Source of the DNA: an uncultured Actinomycetes bacterium
GTDB taxonomy: Bacteria > Actinomycetota > Actinomycetes > Nanopelagicales > Nanopelagicaceae
DNA length: 7,695 bases
Assembly (NCBI GenBank): GCA_903922745.1
Contig: CAIXVA010000071.1
Location: 1 to 7,695, forward strand
Direction of reading: 5' to 3'
In this document: positions 1 to 4,867 of the stretch, one piece after another
Position numbering within the stretch: the first letter of the stretch is position 1
How the letters are laid out: every line of letters begins with the position of its first letter
Program-made: the position numbers and the translations under genes
The notes under the pieces: generated by a model
What the model was told of the DNA's origin: nothing
The model's input: only the letters and a program-made list of their open reading frames with translations
Databases searched by the model: none

Positions 1-377
1 CCTGAAATATCAGAATTAGTTCTACGCAAACGTGTACGAATACGTGCGATTAGTTCAGATGGATGACGAAATGGTTTAACCATGTAATCATCCGCGCCTG
101 CTTCTAATCCTTTTACAACATCTTGTGTGTCACCTTTAGCTGAAAGCATGACGATTGGAACCATTGATTCTGCTCGAATTAATTTGCAGACCTCGATTCC
201 ATCAAGGCCGGGCAACATAACATCTAGCAACACTAAATCTGGTGGGTTGTTACGGAATACATCCATAACCTCATCCCCACGACTTACTAGATCCACGTCG
301 ATGCCGGCACCGGTTAAAACGATGCCGAGCATCTCCGCGAGATCCTGGTCGTCATCGACGACCATAACTAAAGTCAT
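1..377 (-). CDS. mtrA: MtrA-like OmpR-family response regulator, N-terminal receiver domain (3' end outside window)
   Basis: DNA-binding response regulator of a two-component system; in actinobacteria MtrA is phosphorylated by the kinase MtrB and controls cell-envelope, division and replication genes. Only the first 125 codons are visible, essentially the whole receiver domain; the winged-helix DNA-binding domain lies beyond position 1. The translation begins MTLVMVVDDDQDLAEML and shows the acidic pocket D8/D9, the phospho-acceptor D52 in LLDVMLPG, S79 in the VMLSAK switch position, and K101 in MVKPF. These and the GLEAGADDY segment match mycobacterial MtrA as I remember it. The ATG at 377-375 is fixed by an in-frame TAG two codons upstream. 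It overlaps the SAHase stop by one base (TAATG), with a modest GGGAG about 11 nt upstream, which suggests translational coupling. Compared with mycobacterial MtrA there seems to be one extra residue just after KPF (RHPSEL). Family is certain; the MtrA assignment rests on similarity and synteny. Confidence 0.93.
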   Translation of the reverse strand, partial: MTLVMVVDDDQDLAEMLGIVLTGAGIDVDLVSRGDEVMDVFRNNPPDLVLLDVMLPGLDGIEVCKLIRAESMVPIVMLSAKGDTQDVVKGLEAGADDYMVKPFRHPSELIARIRTRLRRTNSDIS

Positions 378-1663
378 TAGCTACCGTGCTCCCAAGAGTT
401 CAGGTACATATCTTGTGCAGGAGTTAGAACGTCAATGCGTCCACCCATGCTGATCAACTTAAGTGAAGCAACTTCCTTGTCGATGTATGTAGGAACTTCA
501 TGAACACCTGGCTTCAAGTTCTTTGCTTCCTTAACAAGGTATTCAGCTGTAAGTGCCTGATCAGAGAATGACATATCCATAACTGATGCTGGGTGACCTT
601 CTGCAGCACCTAAGTTAACAAGGCGGCCTTCTGCAAGAAGTAGCAAGCGGCGGCCATCTGCCAATACATATTCATCTGTCTGGTGGCGCATCTTTGCATT
701 CTTCTTCTTAGCGTTTTGCTCAAGCCAAGCAACATCGATTTCGATATCGAAGTGGCCTGAGTTAGCCATGATTGCGCCATCCTTCATTACTGCAAAGTGC
801 TCATCGCGCAATACATCGCGGTTACCGGTGACAGTAATAAATACATCGCCAAGCTTTGCTGCATCTAGCATCGGCATTACGCGGAAGCCCTGCATCATTG
901 CATCGAGTGCCTTTGTTGGATCAATTTCAGTGACGACTACATCTGCGCCCATACCCTTTGCGCGTTCTGCAACACCTTTTCCGCAGTATCCGAAACCAGC
1001 AACTACAACAACACGACCAGCGAGTAAAAAGTTAGTCGCACGGAAAACAGCATCAAGTGTTGATTGACCTGTTCCATAACGATTATCAAACATGTGCTTT
1101 GTGTCAGTGTCATTAACGGCGATCATTGGGAACTGAAGTGCGCCATCTTTTGCCATCTGGTTAAGACGAATAACACCAGTTGTAGTCTCTTCGCAACCAC
1201 CAGTGATACCTGGAATCAATTCTTTACGTGTTGTATGAAGTGTGTTGACTAGATCGCAACCATCATCAAAAACCTGGTGAGGTGCAATATCTAGTGCAGC
1301 GTTGATGTGCTTGTAGTAACCATCACGATCAACAGCGTTACGAGCAAAAACTGAAATTCCATACTCATGGACCAGTGCTGCTGCAGTGTCATCCTGTGTT
1401 GACAATGGGTTTGATGCACAAAGAGCGATCTCTGCTCCTCCTGCTTTTAGAACGCGCATCAAGTTAGCTGTCTCTGTTGTTACGTGCATACATGCAGAAA
1501 TACGCACGCCTGCAAATGGTTGTGACTTTTCAAAGCGCTCACGGATTTGTGCAAGCACAGGCATGTTGCGCTCTGCCCATTCAATTTTCTTTTTACCTTC
1601 TGCGGCAAGAGATGCATCTGCAATGTCATGTGCTGGAAGAGTTGCTGTTACTGGAACGTTCAC
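377..1663 (-). CDS. ahcY: S-adenosylhomocysteinase (adenosylhomocysteine hydrolase), short archaeal/Thermotoga-like form
   Basis: Cytoplasmic NAD-dependent enzyme that reversibly cleaves S-adenosylhomocysteine to adenosine and homocysteine, removing the inhibitory product of SAM-dependent methylation. The 428 residues are full length for the short form. Visible motifs: H60 in ACMHVTTETA, NPLSTQDD (85-92), the DDGCDL loop (133-138), catalytic E158 in GCEETTTG, K189, D193 and N194 in TKHMFDNRYG, the NAD-binding glycine motif GFGYCGKG (223-230), the ribose-binding acidic residue E246 in TEIDP, and H304 in NSGHFD. YGTGQS replaces the YGC of the eukaryotic-type enzyme, so the usual Cys is Thr198. 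The protein ends at YLNSWEHGS and lacks the C-terminal Lys/Tyr tail (HYRY-like) with which eukaryotic-type enzymes close a neighbouring subunit's NAD site. The start is GTG at 1663-1661, preceded by a strong SD, TTAAGGAG, 6 nt away. The stop TAA overlaps the mtrA ATG. Confidence 0.97.
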   Translation of the reverse strand: MNVPVTATLPAHDIADASLAAEGKKKIEWAERNMPVLAQIRERFEKSQPFAGVRISACMHVTTETANLMRVLKAGGAEIALCASNPLSTQDDTAAALVHEYGISVFARNAVDRDGYYKHINAALDIAPHQVFDDGCDLVNTLHTTRKELIPGITGGCEETTTGVIRLNQMAKDGALQFPMIAVNDTDTKHMFDNRYGTGQSTLDAVFRATNFLLAGRVVVVAGFGYCGKGVAERAKGMGADVVVTEIDPTKALDAMMQGFRVMPMLDAAKLGDVFITVTGNRDVLRDEHFAVMKDGAIMANSGHFDIEIDVAWLEQNAKKKNAKMRHQTDEYVLADGRRLLLLAEGRLVNLGAAEGHPASVMDMSFSDQALTAEYLVKEAKNLKPGVHEVPTYIDKEVASLKLISMGGRIDVLTPAQDMYLNSWEHGS

Positions 1664-1703
1664 GTAAATCTCCTTAAGTGGTATTCAAAGTATTGTTTGG
1701 GTA

Positions 1704-1732
1704 CCTAAGGCGTAGGGCTCTACAGTGCTAGG
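1704..1732 (-). promoter_or_regulatory. Interrupted inverted repeat / possible leader hairpin upstream of SAHase
   Basis: On the transcript strand CCTA-GC-GTAG pairs with CTAC-GC-TAGG around an AGCC loop, giving ten base pairs broken by a 3-nt bulge (ACT) on the 5' side and a 2-nt bulge (CT) on the 3' side. It ends about 40 nt before the GTG start, so it could form in the leader RNA or be an operator for a dimeric regulator. No T-run follows, so it is not an intrinsic terminator. Pairing was worked out by hand; function is unknown. Confidence 0.35.
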
Positions 1733-1740
1733 CGACTATG

Positions 1741-1753
1741 GGTAAAGATTACC
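1741..1753 (-). repeat. Short perfect inverted repeat between manB and the SAHase gene
   Basis: GGTAA-TCT-TTACC on the minus strand, a five-base perfect inverted repeat with a 3-nt spacer, lying just after a GC-rich GCGCGC patch. It is short enough to arise by chance, but it sits 8 nt upstream of the longer inverted repeat at 1704-1732, in the only sizeable non-coding gap of a very compact region. Confidence 0.25.
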
Positions 1754-1789
1754 GCGCGCACGCTTAATTTCTCTAATGAAAAACGGGGG

Positions 1790-3145
1790 TTAGCTGCGAA
1801 TAAGCGAGAGAACCGCATCACGCACAGACTCCATTTGAGCCTGTGTTGACGCCTCAACATTAAGTCTAAGAAGTGGCTCGGTATTTGATGGCCGCAGGTT
1901 AAACCACCAGGTATCCCCGTTAACAGTTAGTCCATCGAGATGATCGATTTTGAGCCTATCTGATGAATAAATCTTTTCGACAGCTTCAGTAGCTGCTTGG
2001 GTGTCTGCAACCTTTGAATTTATTTCACCACTTATGACATACCTGTTATATGGCGCAAGTAATGCTGACATTGTTGTATCGCTTTCGCCCAAGGCGGCGA
2101 TTGCATGCAAGGCAGCTAAAGCACCAGAATCTGCGCGCCAAAACTCTTTAAAGTAGAAGTGTCCTGAATGTTCTCCACCAAAAATTGCTCCACTTTCAGC
2201 CATCATTTTCTTAATATAAGAATGCCCAACTCGGCTTCGTAAGCCAACTCCCCCATTTTCATCAATAACTTCTTGAACCGCACGGGATGAAATCAAGTTA
2301 TAAATGATCGAAGAGCCCGGATGCTTTATTAATTCACGGTGAGCAATCAACGCGGTCAATGCCGATGGATTAACTGCAACTCCTCGTTCATCAACCAAGA
2401 AACAACGATCTGCATCCCCATCAAATGCCAAACCGAGATCGGCCTTCTGGTCAATCATGGCCTTTTTCAAATCGGTCAAGGTCGATTCATCAAGCGGATT
2501 AGCTTCATGATTGGGAAACGACCCATCGAGTTCGAAGTACATAGGAATAACTTCACAATTTAATCGAGCAAAGATGGCAGGCGCTGTGTGCCCGGCCATT
2601 CCATTGCCTGCATCGATAATAATTTTTAGAGGGCGGATATTTTTAATGTCCACGAGTGTTAAAAGGTGATCTACATACTCTTCAAGCATATTGCGCTGTT
2701 TTTCAACTCCGACATTACGAAGGGCAATTGGTGATCCCTCGCGAACAAAGTTTTCAATCGTTACTAGGCCAGATTCTTTGCCAATTGGCCGTGCGTTGCT
2801 TAAGCAGAGCTTAATTCCATTGTATTCAGCAGGATTATGGCTGGCTGTAAACATCGCACCCGGTAAACCTAATTTTCCAGATGCAAAGTACAACATGTCA
2901 GTTGATGCCAACCCAATACGAATTACATCCATTCCCTGAGAAATTGCTCCAGCAGAAAATGCATCAGCTAATTGTGGTGAAGAGGGACGCATATCTTCCC
3001 CGATAACAATTGTTCCGGGTTCTCTTTCTATTTGCAGAAAACGAGCAAACGCAACGCCCGTAGCAAAAGCAAAATCAACATCTATTTCAACATCAACTAG
3101 ACCACGAATATCGTAGGCCTTGAAAATATGTGCGAACTCGTTCAC
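1790..3145 (-). CDS. manB: Phosphomannomutase/phosphoglucomutase (alpha-D-phosphohexomutase, ManB)
   Basis: Cytoplasmic enzyme interconverting hexose-6-phosphate and hexose-1-phosphate; here most likely mannose-6-P to mannose-1-P, feeding GDP-mannose for envelope mannans and glycolipids. The 451 residues are the usual length and show all four active-site signatures in order: TASHNP (100-105) with phospho-serine S102, the Mg-binding DGDADR loop (D242, D244, D246), the sugar-recognition loop GEHSGH (324-329), and the phosphate-binding loop RPSNTEP (418-424). The N-terminal KAYDIRG (9-15) is also typical. GEHSGH is common to dual PMM/PGM enzymes, so glucose phosphates may be substrates too. The start is GTG at 3145-3143, with SD AAGGAA (3151-3156) 5 nt upstream; this SD overlaps the stop of the DUF3499 gene, only 9 nt away, so the two are probably co-translated. 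The position next to DUF3499 matches the Mycobacterium pmmA and Streptomyces manB neighbourhoods and supports the mannose role. Confidence 0.96.
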   Translation of the reverse strand: MNEFAHIFKAYDIRGLVDVEIDVDFAFATGVAFARFLQIEREPGTIVIGEDMRPSSPQLADAFSAGAISQGMDVIRIGLASTDMLYFASGKLGLPGAMFTASHNPAEYNGIKLCLSNARPIGKESGLVTIENFVREGSPIALRNVGVEKQRNMLEEYVDHLLTLVDIKNIRPLKIIIDAGNGMAGHTAPAIFARLNCEVIPMYFELDGSFPNHEANPLDESTLTDLKKAMIDQKADLGLAFDGDADRCFLVDERGVAVNPSALTALIAHRELIKHPGSSIIYNLISSRAVQEVIDENGGVGLRSRVGHSYIKKMMAESGAIFGGEHSGHFYFKEFWRADSGALAALHAIAALGESDTTMSALLAPYNRYVISGEINSKVADTQAATEAVEKIYSSDRLKIDHLDGLTVNGDTWWFNLRPSNTEPLLRLNVEASTQAQMESVRDAVLSLIRS

Positions 3146-3154
3146 CGAAATTCC

Positions 3155-3520
3155 TTAAGAAGGAACAGCGCGTAAATGTCCGCGTCGGCCAATAGGCTGT
3201 TGCGCCGATGAAGTTTCAGCTTTTACCTCTTCTGGAATCTCTTTAAGTGCAACTTCGCGAACTGCATCTGCAATAGCCATCAAATCATCATCTGATGGTC
3301 CTTGTATTTGCCCATCAAGTTCTTGTTTGATAACACTCCACCCATGAGGAACCTTTAGTCGCGCACCATGTACTGCACATAGATCGTATGCATGAGGTTC
3401 GGAATATGTTGCAAGCGGCCCAACAACGGCGGTCGATTCGGAATACACATAGGTCAGTGTCATGGTTGCATGGGATCTGCACCCTGCACGTGAACATCCA
3501 CGTCCACCTTGTGTTCTCAT
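3155..3520 (-). CDS. DUF3499 family protein, possible small zinc-binding protein
   Basis: A 121-residue protein of an actinobacteria-specific family of unknown function; I recognise the conserved core TLTYVYSESTAVVGPLAT (21-38), then EPHAYDLC and the PHGW segment. Cys9 and Cys14 (CX4C) with Cys48 and His51 (CX2H) form a pattern suited to one bound zinc ion; this is inference. The N-terminal ~65 residues hold the conserved part. The rest is acidic then polar and probably disordered, ending in a basic GRRGHLRAV tail. There is no signal peptide or membrane segment, so it should be cytoplasmic. The ATG at 3520-3518 is the first start codon after an in-frame TGA, which is the stop of the DUF5719 gene 42 nt upstream. 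No clear SD precedes it, and a TATACT hexamer in the gap may be a -10 box. It lies immediately upstream of manB, as in mycobacteria and streptomycetes, but its role there is unknown. Confidence 0.88.
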   Translation of the reverse strand: MRTQGGRGCSRAGCRSHATMTLTYVYSESTAVVGPLATYSEPHAYDLCAVHGARLKVPHGWSVIKQELDGQIQGPSDDDLMAIADAVREVALKEIPEEVKAETSSAQQPIGRRGHLRAVPS

Positions 3521-3543
3521 GTAATCAACATTAGTGGGAAGCG

Positions 3544-3549
3544 AGTATA
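3544..3549 (-). promoter_or_regulatory. Candidate -10 box (TATACT) upstream of the DUF3499-manB pair
   Basis: TATACT on the minus strand lies in the 42-nt gap between DUF5719 and DUF3499, 23 nt before the ATG. Transcription from it would leave a leader of roughly 15-20 nt without an SD. At a 17-nt spacing the -35 position reads AAATCC, a poor match, so this is a weak call resting on the hexamer and its placement. Confidence 0.3.
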
Positions 3550-3562
3550 AATCTTGGGATTG

Positions 3563-4867
3563 TCAGGGATTTAAGACGCGAATATTTGAATCTGGCACTT
3601 CGATCTTTGTCAGAACGCTTCCTGCCGCAATTGGGAAATACCCATATCCGTTGGCTGAAGAGACTAATGCCCCTGCATACGTTGCCGCCCCAACCTTTAC
3701 AACGGTAAAGGAACGGGCATTAGCCGGAACCCGCCAATTGGCGATATCGGAGCCCTTAACATTTTGACGTACAACTTTTCCGTTAATCAAAGTTACATCT
3801 ACTGAAACATTGATGCGATCACCTGCAAAAGAAATTAGCGGAGTCAAACCAGTAACGGCAATAGTCAACGGCACAAGTTCTGGAGCGGTAGTGCTCCACA
3901 CGAAATCTTTTCTTCCTGAGACAACAACGGTGGATTTAACTGCTGCAACTACTGGTTCAGTCGCGGTAATTCTGACCGCCATAACATTAGAAGTTATGTT
4001 TGGATCGAGCTGAAATTCAGTCACAATCCCCGAGCTAATTGATCGTGAGGTTAATCCAACAGGAACAAAGACTCCATCTGCTGACATAACTTCTACAGTG
4101 ACATTTGCATCGACATCGCCAGGAGTTAGAACACGCAAAGTGTGTGACAAGGCTGGCGATTTCTTTGACATCTGATTAGGAATCGCAGGAATAACAATGT
4201 TCCTAGTGGCTAATGCAGATGAATTAACGAGATCGCCACCCAATCCCTTTAAGCCTTTGCCTTGTTCATCAATCATGAATGCGTTAATTCGACCAGATCG
4301 AGGTGCCACATGCACCGTCAAGGTCTTATCTCCAGGTGCTAATGAATCAACCGGAATAACCGTGTAATTTTTCGACGCAACATTGATAGCGCGCAATGGC
4401 TGTCTGCCATTTTCTGTGAAACTTTCGACATCTACAACTGCATCGCTTAGTCCGCTATTAACAATAACTAGCCGACCGCGAGTTGTAACATCTGCTGCGC
4501 CTCCAACAAACCACTGTGAAGATGCAGGACCTGTACACAACGCACCACCTGCCCAACTTCCTGATCTGCTTTGCCACACAACGGGTGTTGCACCTTCTGA
4601 ACTAATAACCAAAGAATCTTTATTAACAGGTAGTCGCAAAACCATTACTGGAGCAGTCTTTGTGGTTCTGTTTTGAAGCCGTTGAAAAGGAGTCTTCTTA
4701 GACGATAGAGAAATTTGCGATCCCAATCCATCAAGTGTGGGTGGGCACACAACAGCAGGATAACTTTCAGAAAAATTCTTGGTGGTAACCGCAACGGAGA
4801 GAACGCTTGCCACACCGATCACACTTAACAAAACAGCTAGAAATTTGAGCGGGCGATTAAATGTCAT
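3563..4867 (-). CDS. DUF5719 family secreted or membrane-anchored protein, likely partner of the upstream glycosyltransferase
   Basis: A 434-residue protein with a basic N-terminus (MTFNRPLK) and one hydrophobic segment at about 9-28, a signal peptide or uncleaved anchor without an obvious AXA or lipobox cleavage site. The rest is rich in Val, Thr and Ser, beta-strand-like and free of further membrane segments, so it should lie outside the membrane. WFVGGAADVTTRGRLVIVNS (119-138), followed by DAVVDVESF, resembles the first repeat-like unit of DUF5719, an actinobacterial family of unknown function found beside large GT2 membrane proteins. Cys41 and Cys111 are the only cysteines and could form a disulfide. 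The ATG at 4867-4865 overlaps the glycosyltransferase TGA (ATGA) and has an excellent SD, AAAAGGAG (4873-4880), 5 nt away inside the upstream gene. This coupling and conserved adjacency suggest joint work on a surface glycan; that is inference, and no catalytic motif is visible. Confidence 0.85.
   Translation of the reverse strand: MTFNRPLKFLAVLLSVIGVASVLSVAVTTKNFSESYPAVVCPPTLDGLGSQISLSSKKTPFQRLQNRTTKTAPVMVLRLPVNKDSLVISSEGATPVVWQSRSGSWAGGALCTGPASSQWFVGGAADVTTRGRLVIVNSGLSDAVVDVESFTENGRQPLRAINVASKNYTVIPVDSLAPGDKTLTVHVAPRSGRINAFMIDEQGKGLKGLGGDLVNSSALATRNIVIPAIPNQMSKKSPALSHTLRVLTPGDVDANVTVEVMSADGVFVPVGLTSRSISSGIVTEFQLDPNITSNVMAVRITATEPVVAAVKSTVVVSGRKDFVWSTTAPELVPLTIAVTGLTPLISFAGDRINVSVDVTLINGKVVRQNVKGSDIANWRVPANARSFTVVKVGAATYAGALVSSANGYGYFPIAAGSVLTKIEVPDSNIRVLNP

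Larger units (their letters stand above)
1664..1789 (-). promoter_or_regulatory. Non-coding leader upstream of the SAHase gene, with strong Shine-Dalgarno
   Basis: This 126-nt gap is the only sizeable non-coding stretch in the window. Read on the minus strand it opens with CCCCCGTTTTTC right after the manB stop, passes a GC-rich GTGCGCGCGG patch, then contains two inverted repeats (described separately) and ends in a near-ideal SD, TTAAGGAG (1670-1677), 6 nt before the GTG start. A promoter for the SAHase-mtrA pair is expected here, but I find no convincing -35/-10 pair; TACTTT is the best -10-like hexamer and has no TTGACA-like partner at 17 nt. I see no GC hairpin plus T-run that would terminate manB transcription, so readthrough is possible. 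Confidence 0.5.

Noticed and set aside
127..453. Plus-strand open frames across the window, e.g. 127-453, 768-1067, 1386-1667, 6617-6919
   Set aside because: They lie antisense to strongly supported conserved genes, have low-complexity Ser/Thr/Pro-rich translations, match no family I know and lack convincing ribosome binding sites.
1664..1789. SAH riboswitch upstream of the SAHase gene
   Set aside because: The position is right, but I could not find the conserved core of the known SAH riboswitch; only generic inverted repeats are present.
1760..1792. Intrinsic terminator after manB
   Set aside because: There is a short T-run (CCCCCGTTTTTC) after the stop, but no GC-rich hairpin immediately before it.
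3315..3497. Minus-strand 60-codon open frame inside the DUF3499 gene
   Set aside because: It is an out-of-frame overlap with the recognisable DUF3499 core and has no family resemblance or start signal.
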